Origin: Rhizobium sp. CCGE531
GTDB lineage: Bacteria; Pseudomonadota; Alphaproteobacteria; Rhizobiales; Rhizobiaceae
Assembly: GCF_003627795.1 (NCBI RefSeq)
Contig: NZ_CP032685.1
Coordinates: 1,396,466-1,460,465, forward strand
Reading direction: 5' to 3'
Length of the DNA stretch: 64,000 nt
Shown here piece after piece: positions 44,538 through 54,270 of the stretch (the stretch's first letter is position 1; every line of letters starts with the position of its first letter). The position numbers were made by a program, and so were the translations under genes. Below the pieces are notes generated by a model. The model was not told where the DNA came from and did not search any database. It was given only the letters and a program-made list of their open reading frames with translations.

Positions 44538-44867
44538 ATGTCAAGCGAGCCGGACGACGATCTAATCTTCAAAGCACTAGCGCATCCCCGACGACGGGCG
44601 ATGCTGGATCGGCTCAAGCACGAAGCGCAAACCACCGGCATGCTTTGCGAGGCCTTCGCTGACATGGATCGCTGCACGGTAATGCAACATCTCAAAGTGC
44701 TGGAAAACGCTGACCTCATCATTACCCGCCGCGAAGGGCGCGAGCGTTGGAATCATCTCAACGCGCTACCGATCAGGCACATCCACGATCGATGGATCGG
44801 CAGCTATGCCGAGCATGCCGTGACGATCCTCGACAGGCTCAAGACGGATCTGGAGAATGGAGGGTAA
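44538..44867 (+). CDS. ArsR-family regulator
   Basis: A 109-residue winged-helix regulator: LIFKALAHPRRRAMLDRLK at the N-terminus, and the HTH CTVMQHLKVLENADLIITRREGR. It lacks the metal-binding CxCxC motif, as in the group linked to SRPBCC or glyoxalase-like proteins. Divergent from the VOC gene. An inverted repeat ends at its start codon. Confidence 0.87.
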   Translation: MSSEPDDDLIFKALAHPRRRAMLDRLKHEAQTTGMLCEAFADMDRCTVMQHLKVLENADLIITRREGRERWNHLNALPIRHIHDRWIGSYAEHAVTILDRLKTDLENGG

Positions 44868-44913
44868 CTGCGAAACCTACCCGGCCGGAGACGGACATTT
44901 TGTCACCCAGCCG

Positions 44914-45588
44914 TCAGCTTCGCTTGGCCGGCAGGTGGTGCAGCAGCGACTGGCACGCCTGCATGATGTGATCGGTCAGGAACGCAGCCGCTTTTTCAAC
45001 CTCACCCGTCTTGCAGATCGCCAGCAATTCGCGATGCTCGCGATCGGCCGTTTCCTTGCCGTGCGAGAGGGTGAGCTGTACCCGCAAGTAGCGTTCGAGC
45101 CGATCGTTGACGGAACGGATCGTGCTCACGAGATAAGGCCTCTGCGCGTCTTCATAAAGACAGCTGTGAAATTGCCAGTTCAGCTCCGACCAGCGCGCCA
45201 CATCGGCTTCTCGCGCAAATGCGTCGCAATAGGCCTGCGCCTTCTCGAAGGTCTTCTCCGTCATGAAGGGAATGGACAGTCTCAGCGCATTCGATTCCAG
45301 AATGGCGCGGACCTCGAAGATCTGCGCGATCTCCGGCTCTGAAACGCTAGTGACGATCGCGCCCCTGTTGCGGTGAAATTCCACCAGCCCCTCGGCCTCG
45401 AGCCGCTTCAGCGCCTCGCGAACCGGGATCTTGCTGACATTGAAGAGACGCGCGACGTCGTCCTGACGGATCGGCTCCCCTTCGTCGAGAGAACCGTCGG
45501 CTATGGAATCCCGGATGAATTTCAGGATCACGTCGGATGTGCTCGGCGCCTTTCCCAGATTGGGTATTTCTTCGACGTTGAGAGGCAT
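44914..45588 (-). CDS. GntR-family regulator (FCD), hydroxyproline island
   Basis: A 224-residue repressor: wHTH near residues 20-80 (LFNVSKIPVREALKRLEAEGLV) and FCD domain with metal-site residues in the NWQFHSCLYEDAQRP and DREHRELLAIC segments. It is divergent from the proline-racemase-superfamily gene; the nested inverted repeat at 45739-45776 is the likely operator. Ligand probably a hydroxyproline or its breakdown product, by context. Confidence 0.87.
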   Translation of the reverse strand: MPLNVEEIPNLGKAPSTSDVILKFIRDSIADGSLDEGEPIRQDDVARLFNVSKIPVREALKRLEAEGLVEFHRNRGAIVTSVSEPEIAQIFEVRAILESNALRLSIPFMTEKTFEKAQAYCDAFAREADVARWSELNWQFHSCLYEDAQRPYLVSTIRSVNDRLERYLRVQLTLSHGKETADREHRELLAICKTGEVEKAAAFLTDHIMQACQSLLHHLPAKRS

Positions 45589-45738
45589 TCAGTCTTTGTT
45601 CCCCGGAAACGGCACAAATAATCGAAGGTCTTGGAGCCGCGATATCTTCTCAATATCTTGATCTCCTTTAGCGGCGCAAGGCGGCGATCTGTCTGCTGGC
45701 GGATGGCGTCACGCCTGCCGTAACGGAACTTGACGATT

Positions 45739-45776
45739 CCTCCAGATCGTATACGTTATACGAAACTATCTGGAGG
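45739..45776. promoter_or_regulatory. Nested inverted repeat, candidate GntR operator
   Basis: Outer arms CCTCCAGAT (45739-45747) and ATCTGGAGG (45768-45776) enclose the inner palindrome TCGTATA-CGT-TATACGA (45747-45763). TTGACG at 45730-45735 is a candidate -35; the inner palindrome would cover the -10. The right outer arm includes the GGAGG of the ribosome site region of the gene at 45790. Strong candidate for binding of the divergent GntR regulator. Confidence 0.55.
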
Positions 45777-45789
45777 AACTGAAAGCGAA

Positions 45790-46818
45790 ATGCGTACATC
45801 GAAAGTCGTTCATGTCGTCAGCTGCCACGCTGAGGGAGAGGTCGGCGATGTGATCGTCGGCGGCGTCGCGCCGCCACCCGGAGCGACCGTCTGGGAACAA
45901 TCGCGCTGGATCGCTGAGGACGAAAGCTTGAGGAATTTCGTTCTCAATGAACCGCGCGGCGGTGTGTTCCGCCACGTGAACCTGCTGGTTCCGCCGAAGG
46001 ACCCGAAGGCTCAGATGGCCTGGATCATCATGGAGCCGGCCGATACCCCGCCCATGTCCGGATCGAACTCGATCTGCGTTTCCACGGTTCTGCTCGACAC
46101 CGGCATCATCCCAATGCAGGAACCGATCACCCGCATGATGCTGGAGGCGCCTGGCGGCCTGATCGAAGTGAAAGCCGAATGCCGCAACGGCAAGGCCGAG
46201 CGCATCCATGTGCGCAATGTCCCGTCCTTTGCCGACAAGCTCGATGCAAAGCTCGAGGTCGAGGGCATCGGCACGATCACGGTGGACACCGCCTATGGCG
46301 GCGACAGTTTCGTGCTTGTGGATGCGGCTTCGATTGGCGTGAGCCTAAAGCCCGATCAGGCGCGCGACATAGCCCGCCTCGGCGTGAAAATCACCGAAGC
46401 CGCCAATGAACAGCTTGGTTTCCGCCATCCCGTCAACGACTGGAACCATATCTCCTTCTGCCAGATCACCGATCCGGTCCGGATGAAGGATGGCATCCTG
46501 TGGGGAAAGAACGCCGTCGCCATCCGCCCCGGCAAGATCGACCGCTCGCCGACCGGCACCGGATGCTCGGCTCGCATGGCCGTTCTCCATGCGAAGGGTC
46601 AGATGAAGGTCGGCGACCGCTTCGTCGGGACCTCGCTCATCGACACGGAATTCCATTGCAGCATCGACGGTGCGGTCGATCTTAACGGCAAATCCGCGAT
46701 CAGCCCGATCATATCAGGCCGCGCCTGGATCATCGGCACGCATCAGCTGATGGTCGATCCGGATGACCCCTTTCCTGCCGGTTACCGGCTGTCGGATACC
46801 TGGCCGATGGAGCTCTGA
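45790..46818 (+). CDS. Proline racemase superfamily, probable trans-3-hydroxy-L-proline dehydratase
   Basis: A 342-residue member of the proline racemase superfamily. The first active-site position is Ser90 (PMSGSNSIC, where racemases have MCGHG) and the second is Thr255 ([11 protein letters not shown], where racemases have SPCGTGT), with Cys259 four residues later. Loss of the Cys-Cys pair argues against proline racemase or 4-hydroxyproline 2-epimerase and for the dehydratase branch, which converts trans-3-hydroxy-L-proline to Δ1-pyrroline-2-carboxylate. ATG at 45790 follows GGAGG at a rather long distance. Convergent with the AcnX gene, divergent from a GntR gene. Confidence 0.82.
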   Translation: MRTSKVVHVVSCHAEGEVGDVIVGGVAPPPGATVWEQSRWIAEDESLRNFVLNEPRGGVFRHVNLLVPPKDPKAQMAWIIMEPADTPPMSGSNSICVSTVLLDTGIIPMQEPITRMMLEAPGGLIEVKAECRNGKAERIHVRNVPSFADKLDAKLEVEGIGTITVDTAYGGDSFVLVDAASIGVSLKPDQARDIARLGVKITEAANEQLGFRHPVNDWNHISFCQITDPVRMKDGILWGKNAVAIRPGKIDRSPTGTGCSARMAVLHAKGQMKVGDRFVGTSLIDTEFHCSIDGAVDLNGKSAISPIISGRAWIIGTHQLMVDPDDPFPAGYRLSDTWPMEL

Positions 46819-46833
46819 ACGAGGAAATACCAC

Positions 46834-46865
46834 CACGGAAGGCATTCATCAGAATGCCTTCCGTG
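46834..46865. terminator. Bidirectional terminator hairpin
   Basis: CACGGAAGGCATTC and its perfect complement form a 14-bp stem with a 4-base loop in the 68-base gap between the convergent racemase-superfamily and AcnX genes. Confidence 0.65.
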
Positions 46866-46886
46866 CAATCCCAAGGCCAGTGCTCC

Positions 46887-48629
46887 TCAGAGCCAGTTCG
46901 GCAGACCGGTAACAACACGCCCTGCGACCGCCGCCTCGACGCAATCGGCAAGGCTGCCGAAGCGCACGGCACGGCCGCTGAGGCCCGGCCCATAATGTGC
47001 GTACTTGCCTGAATTCGTCATCACGGCGCGTGTTCCGGGCGGAAAGACCGGCTCCGAAATCGAACACCAGCAAAGATCGGGCAGGACCTGCACGCCGCTA
47101 TCGCGCAACCGCGCGAGCGTCCCGTCCGCCTCGGCAGCCGTGATGATATCGCGTCCCGCCGTGACGATCACCATCACTTCAGGCAGGCGCCGCCGCCCCG
47201 CGAATGCGTCGGCAAGCGCACGACATTCGGCAAGCGAGGCATGCGGGCTGCCGATGGCAACAAGCTCGGCCGCTTCCGGCCCCTTGTTGAGCATCTTCCA
47301 AGCGGCAGCCATATCGGCGCGCGTGATGGCGCGGCGATCGGCATTCGGATGCTCGGCATCGCTCGCCTCCGGCGTCACGCCCTCGACGTGCAGCATGGGC
47401 GCCGCTGAAGTCGTGCCGAAAGCGGCGCAGAGTGCCTTCATGTCATCGCGCGACGGATGTCCGGCGGCAAGACCGCGCAGCAAGGGAATGCGATCGGGAG
47501 AAGCCTTGCCGGCGAGATAGCCAATCAGCGGCCAGAACGCATCGTTACGACCTTCAGGCAGTTCGACATCGAGGATGCGTGTGGCCTTGCGATTTTCATC
47601 CAGATAGACGCCGGACAGCGGCGCGCGGCCCGTCAATGCAATGCAGAGATCGAGGAAATCGGGATGCTTGGCCGTGCGCGCGCCAAGCACGCTGTTGGCA
47701 AAAATGACGGCATTGGATTCGGCCCAGCCGATGGCCTCGCCCGCGCCCGGCGCGCTGTCGAGCAGATAGGGCGAGCAGGTGAAGGTCGGACGACAGCCCA
47801 TGCGGACATAGGCGTCCGCCAATCGCGCGGCGGGATGGCCGAAATCTTCCGGCACGCCCTGCGACCGCCAGTTGGCGCGATCGACCGAGATGGCGTTCAT
47901 CGTTGTGGGAACGCGCACTTGGCCACCGAGCTCGGCCATCTTTTCCGCGAAGGTCAGATTGGCGGGGCTTGCATAGATGCATCCATCGATATGGCCCTGC
48001 GTCACGTCGATCAGGGAGGCCGCACCCTGTTGTGCGGCCATGGCGGTCAGTATCCGCATGGCCTGGACAGCCGCGACGCCTTCGGCGCCCTCCAACATGG
48101 ACCGGTCCGCTTCCGTCAACGAGAGCGAAGAGGTGGCAGGCGGAAGAAGAGGGATCGTCTCGCCGTCCGCCACGATGGCAGCGGCTTCGATCCGGATGGT
48201 CGCTGCCTCAGACAGGCGGGCAAAAGCATCCGGCTGAAGCCGCACGACCGGCAGCTGCCGGCCGAACATTTCGGCAGCGACAAGCGCCCCGAGCGTCAGC
48301 ACATCCTCGGCCTCGCAAAAGACCAGCGCAGCCGGGGCACGGCCGGTGAGCGCCAGATCGAGCAGCACGCCGGAACCGGTGCAGGAGCCGCGGCTCGACG
48401 GCATCATCAACACCGCGCCGGTGAGACATTGGCCGTGCAGCGGATGATGGATATCGATGACCTTGCCGGAGGCGGGATCGACCCCGCCCCAGAAGCTGAG
48501 CGCTTCCTGGGTGGCGACAACACGGCCTTCTGCCGTGCCGGCCATAATGCTGCGAGCCGATGCCGTGTCGTTCATGTCACCATAATCCATATGCGAGTGG
48601 GTCATGGGCGCCGATGCGAAAGCCCGCAT
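46887..48629 (-). CDS. Aconitase X, cis-3-hydroxy-L-proline dehydratase
   Basis: A fused AcnX protein of about 580 residues: an N-terminal DUF126 (small, swivelling) domain with [17 protein letters not shown], and a C-terminal DUF521 (large) domain with [45 protein letters not shown] and [11 protein letters not shown]. AcnX of Agrobacterium/Azospirillum dehydrates cis-3-hydroxy-L-proline to Δ1-pyrroline-2-carboxylate. The start is uncertain among ATGs at 48629, 48605, 48590 and 48575; the first gives a 17-base gap to the upstream oxidase gene and has AGGCAG nearby. Last gene of the transporter-oxidase-AcnX operon. Confidence 0.88.
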   Translation of the reverse strand: MRAFASAPMTHSHMDYGDMNDTASARSIMAGTAEGRVVATQEALSFWGGVDPASGKVIDIHHPLHGQCLTGAVLMMPSSRGSCTGSGVLLDLALTGRAPAALVFCEAEDVLTLGALVAAEMFGRQLPVVRLQPDAFARLSEAATIRIEAAAIVADGETIPLLPPATSSLSLTEADRSMLEGAEGVAAVQAMRILTAMAAQQGAASLIDVTQGHIDGCIYASPANLTFAEKMAELGGQVRVPTTMNAISVDRANWRSQGVPEDFGHPAARLADAYVRMGCRPTFTCSPYLLDSAPGAGEAIGWAESNAVIFANSVLGARTAKHPDFLDLCIALTGRAPLSGVYLDENRKATRILDVELPEGRNDAFWPLIGYLAGKASPDRIPLLRGLAAGHPSRDDMKALCAAFGTTSAAPMLHVEGVTPEASDAEHPNADRRAITRADMAAAWKMLNKGPEAAELVAIGSPHASLAECRALADAFAGRRRLPEVMVIVTAGRDIITAAEADGTLARLRDSGVQVLPDLCWCSISEPVFPPGTRAVMTNSGKYAHYGPGLSGRAVRFGSLADCVEAAVAGRVVTGLPNWL

Positions 48630-48646
48630 CGGGCTGCCTGTTTGCG

Positions 48647-49888
48647 TCAGAAGCGTTGCGGCGAGAATGGCGTGAGATCGATCGCCGGCGCCTGCCCCGT
48701 CAGAAGGTCGGCGACGAGACGCGCCGTGCCTGCCGACTGGGTCAGGCCGAGGTGGCCATGGCCGAAGGCATAGATCACATCCGGCGTGGCCCGGGCGCGG
48801 CCGATGGCGGGCAGGCTGTCGGGCAGCGACGGCCGGAACCCCATCCACTGCACGCCGCCCTCCGGTTTAAGACCGGTCAAGAAGGTACGGGCCTTCCGCA
48901 GCATGGCTTCGGACCGGCGAAAATTCGGCGGCAGCGCCAGCCCGCCCAGCTCCACCGCACCGCCGACACGGATACCGGTCGAGAGCTTGCTGACAACGAA
49001 GCCATGGCCGCCGAAGGTTATCTGCGTGCGCAGATCGAAGGCGTCTGCCGGAAGCGTCGTATTGTAGCCGCGTTCGGTTTCGAGCGGGATGCGCTCGCCA
49101 AGCGAGCTGGCAACTCGATGCGAGAAGGCGCCGGCCGCCAGAACAACCTTGCCGGCCTGGCGCAATTTTCCATCCGTCGCGACCGCCTCGACACCACTAG
49201 GGATCGCACGGAGAGCCGAAATCTCCGCACTCTCGATGACACCGCCCCGGCTGCGGAAATGCTCGGCCAATGCCAGGGTATAAAGCTTGGGATCGGCAAT
49301 GGAATACCAGCCGGGCGTGAAGGTGCCGAGTACGAAGCGGGATGCCAGTCCTGGCTGGATCGCCGCCATCTCGTCGGCTTTCAGATGCTGGAATTCGATG
49401 CCGTGATTGCGACGCACGTCCCAACCGGGCAGGGAATCACGGAATTCCGCCTCGCTTTCATAGACCTGGAGATTGCCCTCCTTGCGCAGCATGAAGAGCG
49501 TATCGGTGGCTGCTAGGAAGGGTTCCAGCTCTGCCTTCGAAAGATCCATCAGGCTTGTCTGGGCCGCCGTGGAGTGGGCGACACGCGACGGCTGGCAGGC
49601 ACGCCAGAACCGGAACATCCAGGGCGCGATCTGCAGCGCATAGGCGGGCGGCACCGACAGCGGCCCAAGCGGATCGAGAAGCCATTTCGGCGCCTTCTTC
49701 AAAATGCCGGGGGACGCAAGCGGCAGGATATCCGTGAAGGCGAAGGCGCCGGCATTCCCGGCGGAGGCGCCGGCGGCCGGTCCCTCGCGGTCGACGACCA
49801 CCACGGCAAGGCCGCGCGACTGGGCCGCGATCGCGGCGGAAAGGCCGACGACACCGGCCCCGATGACGATAACATCCGGTCTCGCCAT
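48647..49888 (-). CDS. DadA-type FAD amino-acid oxidoreductase
   Basis: A 413-residue FAD-dependent oxidoreductase (DAO family): dinucleotide motif [14 protein letters not shown] at the N-terminus, RGYNTTLP, and a C-terminal [19 protein letters not shown] that closes over the FAD. In hydroxyproline clusters this protein is the D-hydroxyproline dehydrogenase that makes Δ1-pyrroline-4-hydroxy-2-carboxylate. Start overlaps the stop of the upstream ATPase gene (TGATG). Confidence 0.88.
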   Translation of the reverse strand: MARPDVIVIGAGVVGLSAAIAAQSRGLAVVVVDREGPAAGASAGNAGAFAFTDILPLASPGILKKAPKWLLDPLGPLSVPPAYALQIAPWMFRFWRACQPSRVAHSTAAQTSLMDLSKAELEPFLAATDTLFMLRKEGNLQVYESEAEFRDSLPGWDVRRNHGIEFQHLKADEMAAIQPGLASRFVLGTFTPGWYSIADPKLYTLALAEHFRSRGGVIESAEISALRAIPSGVEAVATDGKLRQAGKVVLAAGAFSHRVASSLGERIPLETERGYNTTLPADAFDLRTQITFGGHGFVVSKLSTGIRVGGAVELGGLALPPNFRRSEAMLRKARTFLTGLKPEGGVQWMGFRPSLPDSLPAIGRARATPDVIYAFGHGHLGLTQSAGTARLVADLLTGQAPAIDLTPFSPQRF

Positions 49889-50610
49889 CAACGTACGCTC
49901 GAGAGAAATTTCTGCGTCTCGGGATGCTGCGGCGCGCTGAAAATCTGCTCCGGCTTGCCGATCTCGGTCATGACGCCTTGATGGAAATAGGCGACGCGAT
50001 CCGAGACATCGCGGGCAAACGCCATTTCATGCGTCACGCAGATCATCGTCATTCCCTCCTCCGCCAGCATCTTCAGCGTATCCAGCACCTCGCCGACCAG
50101 CATGGGATCGAGCGCGGACGTCACCTCGTCAAACAACATATATTCCGGCGACATGGCAAGCGCCCTTGCAATCGCCATGCGCTGCTGCTGGCCGCCCGAC
50201 ATGCGCGTCGGATAGACCGAGAGCTTCTCGGCAAGGCCGACATGGGTCAGCTGCTTGACCGCCGTTTCCTCCGCCTGCTGCCGGCTGAGGCCGAGCACCT
50301 TGCGCGGCGCCAGCATGACGTTTTCGAGCACCGTCAGATGCGGGAAGGCATTCCACTGCTGGAAGACGATGCCGACCTTGCGGCGCAGCTTGTTGAGGTC
50401 GGTCGATTTCGCGTGCACCTCCGTGCCGTCGATGCGGATACGGCCGGAATCGATCGGCTCCAGACCGTTGATACAGGTCAGGAGCGTCGACTTGCCGGAA
50501 CCGGAACCGCCGATGATGGTGACCACCTCGCCCTTGTTGACGGTGAGGTTGATCCCCTTCAGCACTTCGAGCGGGCCGAAGGACTTGCGGACATTTTCGA
50601 TCTCAATCAT
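49888..50610 (-). CDS. Polar amino acid ABC transporter ATPase
   Basis: A 240-residue ATPase of the GlnQ/HisP class: Walker A GGSGSGKST, Q-loop FQQWNAFPHLTV, signature MSGGQQQRMAIARAL, Walker B YMLFDEVTSALD. Overlaps the upstream permease by 8 bases and the downstream oxidase by 1 base, so the operon is tightly coupled. Substrate is probably hydroxyproline or a related imino acid, from context. Confidence 0.92.
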   Translation of the reverse strand: MIEIENVRKSFGPLEVLKGINLTVNKGEVVTIIGGSGSGKSTLLTCINGLEPIDSGRIRIDGTEVHAKSTDLNKLRRKVGIVFQQWNAFPHLTVLENVMLAPRKVLGLSRQQAEETAVKQLTHVGLAEKLSVYPTRMSGGQQQRMAIARALAMSPEYMLFDEVTSALDPMLVGEVLDTLKMLAEEGMTMICVTHEMAFARDVSDRVAYFHQGVMTEIGKPEQIFSAPQHPETQKFLSSVR

Positions 50611-51256
50611 TGGGGGACCACCGTTTTTCGAGATAACCGCCGAGGCGGGCGATCGGGAAGCTGATGATGAAGTAGATCACGCCGCAGATCGTCAGGATCA
50701 GCAGCGGCTCGTGCAGGCGGGTCACGAGGACCTGCGAGGCGCGCAAGAGCTCGATCAGCCCCAGCCACAGGACCAGCGCGGAATCCTTCATGACGCCGAG
50801 CGAAAGACCGATCCACGAAGGAAGTGCGACGCGCGTGGCGAGCGGCGCCACGATATAGCACATGTCCTGCCGCCAACTCATGCCGAGCGAGCGCGCGGCG
50901 CGGCGGGTATTGGGCGGAACGGCTGCGATGCCGCCGCGCACGATTTCGGTGCAATAGGCGGCCGTATAGAGCGACAGCACCACGCAGGACGTGGTGAACG
51001 GTGCCCAGCCGAGCTTCAATATGGCCTGAAGCGCATTGCCGAGAACCAGCTGGATGAGCAGCGGCACCGAACGAAACACGTCGAGCACGAAAGTCAGCGG
51101 CGCCGACCATATGGAACCGGCCTGAACGCGGATCACCCCGAAAACGACCCCGAGGATCGTGCCCGCCGCAACGGATGCACCCGTGACCAGAAGCGTCATC
51201 CAGGCGCCCTTGGCCAGGAAGAGGAGGTCATTCCAGGTGAGTGCAGTATCGAACAT
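50603..51256 (-). CDS. Amino acid ABC transporter permease
   Basis: A 217-residue permease of the HisM/GlnP type with about five helices. The conserved EAA-like loop is RAARSLGMSWRQDMCYIVAPLATRVALPS. Works with the neighbouring permease to form a heterodimeric channel. The C-terminus overlaps the ATPase start. Confidence 0.9.
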   Translation of the reverse strand: MFDTALTWNDLLFLAKGAWMTLLVTGASVAAGTILGVVFGVIRVQAGSIWSAPLTFVLDVFRSVPLLIQLVLGNALQAILKLGWAPFTTSCVVLSLYTAAYCTEIVRGGIAAVPPNTRRAARSLGMSWRQDMCYIVAPLATRVALPSWIGLSLGVMKDSALVLWLGLIELLRASQVLVTRLHEPLLILTICGVIYFIISFPIARLGGYLEKRWSPND

Positions 51257-51268
51257 CTCTCACCTCTT

Positions 51269-51934
51269 TCAGTAGCGGAACATGCGCCAGGCGGCGAGCC
51301 GGGCGAGAAGCGTGACGAGCTTGGCGATCAGGTAGTAGATCACCGCTGCCAGCGCGAAGAATTCGAAGGTACGGAACGAACGCGCGTTCAGTTCCTGGGT
51401 GACGCCTGCAAGATCCGTGTTCATGCCGACGGTCACGCCGAGCGAGGTCATCAAGATCGCCCAGACCATCTGGTTGGTCACTGGCAGGAAGGCGATGCGC
51501 AGCATCTGCGGCAGAACGACCAGCCTGAAAGCCTGGAGCGAAGTCATGCCGAGGGACCGGCCGGCGCGCGTCTGCGTGTCCGGGATGGCCTTGAGCGCTC
51601 CACGAAAGTTCTCGGCGAGATATCCGGCATTGTTGAAGGCGATGCCGACCAGCAGCGCCGTAAAAGGACTGAGGTGAATGCCGAAATTGCCGAGCCCGAA
51701 ATGAGCCATGTAGATCTGGAAAAGCGCCGGCGTATTGCGGGCGACCTCCACCCAGATCGAAGCGATACCGGTCAGCAGCCGACTGCCGGAAAGCCTGAAG
51801 AGCGTGAGCGCCAGGGCGCAGGCAAGGCCGATCGCCATCGACAGGATCGCGATCTGCAGGGTAACCACCGCGCCATCCAGCAGCTGCGGCAATACCTTGA
51901 AGGCCTGGTTCCAGTGGAAGGTGTAGCTGAACAT
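51269..51934 (-). CDS. Amino acid ABC transporter permease
   Basis: A 221-residue permease of the same class. TLQIAILSMAIGLACALALTLF forms the first helices; the ATPase-contact loop is RAGRSLGMTSLQAFRLVVLPQMLR. ATG at 51934 starts MFSYTFHWNQ, with AAGGTGG upstream; a longer frame to 51973 begins without support. First permease gene of the operon after the binding protein gene. Confidence 0.9.
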   Translation of the reverse strand: MFSYTFHWNQAFKVLPQLLDGAVVTLQIAILSMAIGLACALALTLFRLSGSRLLTGIASIWVEVARNTPALFQIYMAHFGLGNFGIHLSPFTALLVGIAFNNAGYLAENFRGALKAIPDTQTRAGRSLGMTSLQAFRLVVLPQMLRIAFLPVTNQMVWAILMTSLGVTVGMNTDLAGVTQELNARSFRTFEFFALAAVIYYLIAKLVTLLARLAAWRMFRY

Positions 51935-52005
51935 GAACGTCCACCTTTCGGAAAGGTCGAACGGCGCGGCCATTCATGGCCACGCCGTCGTTGAAAGCGA
52001 TCCGA

Positions 52006-52812
52006 TTAGCGATAGACGCCGTTCACTGTCAGGGATGGCAGGGCGCCGCCGACCCATTTTTCATAGAGCTCGGCATAGCGGCCCGTGCGGACCTGCTGAT
52101 TGATGAAGAGGTTGAGATAGTTGATGAGGCCGTATTCTTCACGGTTGGTGAAGAGGGAGACGTAGTCCGTCTGGAACGGCGCCTTGCCGACGACGGAGAT
52201 GCCGGCGAACTTGCCGGACTTCACGGTCGCCTGGGCAACGGTCGAGGTGGAGACGGTCGCGTCGAGCTGGCCCTGGCTCAGCGCCAGGAAGACGTCGGCC
52301 TGCGTCTGATATGGACGGAACTCGCCGGTGCCCCAGGCCTTGACCTGCTTTTCGAGTGCGATCGCCTCGAATGTACCGGCGGTCGCGCCGACGATCTTGC
52401 CCTTCATATCCTCGAAGGACTTGATGCCCGACTTGTCGTTGGAGGTGACGGCCATTTCGAAAGCGAAATAGGGAACGGTCATGCTGACGGTCTTGGCGCG
52501 CTCAAGCGTATCGGACGTCGAGGCAACGCCGACATCGACGCGGCCGGACATCAGCGCCGGAATGCGCTCGGGGAACGGCGTTTCGACGATCTCGGCCGTG
52601 ACGCCGAGCGCCTTGGCCAGATCGTTGCAATAGTCGACGTCGAAGCCGATCGGATTGTTGTTCTCGTCGCGCGATCCCATGGGCGGGAAGTCGAGCACGA
52701 CGGCGCAACGCAGCGTTCCTGAAGAAATGATGTCGTCCAGCTTATCCGCCTTGGCCGGCGAGATGACGGAAGCGGCGGCTAGAAGGCCGAATGCGATGAC
52801 CGTTTTTTTCAT
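52006..52812 (-). CDS. Periplasmic amino-acid-binding protein (family 3)
   Basis: A 268-residue binding protein with a Sec signal (KKTVIAFGLLAAASVISPAKA). The mature part has the family 3 pattern: GTLRCAVVLDFPPMGSRDEN, GFDVDYCNDLAKALG and RVDVGVASTSDTLERAKTVS. First gene of the transporter operon. GGGAGAAGAG precedes ATG 52812. Expected ligand is hydroxyproline or a related imino acid. Confidence 0.9.
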   Translation of the reverse strand: MKKTVIAFGLLAAASVISPAKADKLDDIISSGTLRCAVVLDFPPMGSRDENNNPIGFDVDYCNDLAKALGVTAEIVETPFPERIPALMSGRVDVGVASTSDTLERAKTVSMTVPYFAFEMAVTSNDKSGIKSFEDMKGKIVGATAGTFEAIALEKQVKAWGTGEFRPYQTQADVFLALSQGQLDATVSTSTVAQATVKSGKFAGISVVGKAPFQTDYVSLFTNREEYGLINYLNLFINQQVRTGRYAELYEKWVGGALPSLTVNGVYR

Positions 52813-53139
52813 TAGAATCTCTTCTCCCAGTTTGGTCGGCCATTTGCGGGCCGCGGCCACTAAACGCCTTTTGTGTCTGCAAATCAAATCAAAAATACAT
52901 ATAGTATACAAAAAGAATTTAGACTTCGGTCAGCAGGTCGGATCACATGCATTCGACTTCGGGCATGCCGCGCAGCCTGATGCCTTCGCTCTATCGGCGA
53001 CGGCGTAGCAACGAATGAAAAGCAGACGGGCCGGCATGCATTCCGGTAGCATTTGTTTTTATGTCGATTTTTTGTATTCTTTTTGTATTTATAATTTTCG
53101 CCTCTATGATGCCAGCGAGCGAGATATGGGAGAATTCAG
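52813..53139. promoter_or_regulatory. Divergent promoter region with TTTGTAT motifs
   Basis: A 327-base AT-rich gap between the binding-protein and reductase genes. CTTTTTGTATAC occurs on the minus strand near 52903-52914, and TTTTTTGTATTCTTTTTGTAT on the plus strand near 53068-53088. The same TTTGTAT string recurs before the deaminase gene (55324). These are the best candidates for shared regulator sites and for -10/-35 elements of both operons. No credible gene is present. Confidence 0.5.
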
Positions 53140-54177
53140 ATGAGCGACGTCACCACCCTGACGCCGGATGCGCTGCAAAGCCGCATCGTGGCAATCCTTT
53201 CGAAGGCAGGCTTCAATGCGCAGCAGGCCGGCGCGATCGCGCGGGTCATCGTCGCCGGTGAGCGCGACGCCTGCAAATCCCACGGCATCTACCGCATCGA
53301 AGGCGTGTTGCGCGCGGTCAAGGCCGGCAAGGCACGGCCGGATGTCGTGCCAGCGTTGGAACAGCACGATGGTTCCGCCATCGTCCGAGTGGACGCCAAG
53401 AGCGGCTTTTCCAATGCCGCCTTCGAGCTCGGCATGCCCGTGCTTGCCGAGCAGGCTCGCCGCTTCGGCATTGCCGCGCTCGCCATCAACGACTGCACGC
53501 ACTTCGCCGCCCTGTGGCCGGAGGTGGAAGCCCTGACGGATCGGGGCCTCGCCGCCTTCGCCATGTGCCCGAGCTATTCCACGGTGGCGCCCGCCGGCGG
53601 TACCGCGCCGCTCCTCGGAACGAACCCCTTCGCCTTCGGCTGGCCGCGCATCGACAATCCGCCTTACGTCTTCGACTTCGCGACTTCGGTCGCCGCGCGC
53701 GGCGAGATCGAGTTGCATCGCCGGGCCGGCAAGCCTCTTCCTGAAGGCTGGGCCATAGACGCTGATGGCCAACCGACGACGGATCCGGAGGCTGCGCTGG
53801 CCGGCGCAATGCTGCCGTTTGGAGGCCACAAGGGTTCGGCGATCGGCACGATGATCGAACTTCTGGCCGGTGTCATGATCGGCGATTTCACCAGCCGCGA
53901 AGCGCTCGACTATCTCGGTTCGACGGCATTTGCTCCTCGGCACGGCGAACTCATCGTCGCCTTCTCGCCGGAGGCTTTCGCGGCCGGCCGGCCCGGAAAT
54001 CCCCTTGCCCGCGCCGAAGTGCTGTTCGAAGCCATTCTCGGCCAAGGCGCGCGCCTGCCCTCGCAGCGCCGCTTCGCCGCCCGTGCCCGTGCGGAAAAGG
54101 ACGGCATCCCGCTGACCGCAGAGGAAATCCGCCAGCTCGACCGGCTGCAGGAACTCGGCCTCGACGCCGTGACCTGA
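53140..54177 (+). CDS. Malate/lactate dehydrogenase-like reductase (Pyr2C reductase type)
   Basis: A 345-residue enzyme of the type-2 malate/L-lactate dehydrogenase (YlbC/DpkA) family: ACKSHGIYRIEGVLRAV near residue 50, with the conserved His; DCTHFAALWPEVEAL; PLLGTNPFAFGWPR; and GGHKGSAIGTMIELL. In hydroxyproline clusters this protein reduces Δ1-pyrroline-2-carboxylate to L-proline with NADPH. It therefore completes the trans-3- and cis-3-hydroxyproline routes begun by the dehydratases nearby. Divergent from the transporter operon. Confidence 0.88.
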   Translation: MSDVTTLTPDALQSRIVAILSKAGFNAQQAGAIARVIVAGERDACKSHGIYRIEGVLRAVKAGKARPDVVPALEQHDGSAIVRVDAKSGFSNAAFELGMPVLAEQARRFGIAALAINDCTHFAALWPEVEALTDRGLAAFAMCPSYSTVAPAGGTAPLLGTNPFAFGWPRIDNPPYVFDFATSVAARGEIELHRRAGKPLPEGWAIDADGQPTTDPEAALAGAMLPFGGHKGSAIGTMIELLAGVMIGDFTSREALDYLGSTAFAPRHGELIVAFSPEAFAAGRPGNPLARAEVLFEAILGQGARLPSQRRFAARARAEKDGIPLTAEEIRQLDRLQELGLDAVT

Positions 54178-54216
54178 GCGACATCGAAATGTAAATGAAG
54201 ACCAACCTAAGATAAC

Positions 54217-54248
54217 AAAAAAGAGGCCCCGTTCGAGGCCTCTTTTTT
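54217..54248. terminator. Bidirectional rho-independent terminator
   Basis: AAAAAAGAGGCC and GGCCTCTTTTTT flank an 8-base loop: a perfect 12-bp stem with A-tract and T-tract on opposite sides, suitable for both the reductase (+) and deaminase (-) transcripts, which converge here. Confidence 0.92.
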
Positions 54249-54270
54249 GGGCTTAAGCTATCGCGACCGC

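Noticed and set aside
47457..48773. Plus-strand frame of 438 codons
   Set aside because: Antisense of the AcnX gene.
50255..51994. Plus-strand frame of 579 codons
   Set aside because: Antisense of three amino acid transporter genes; no own motifs.
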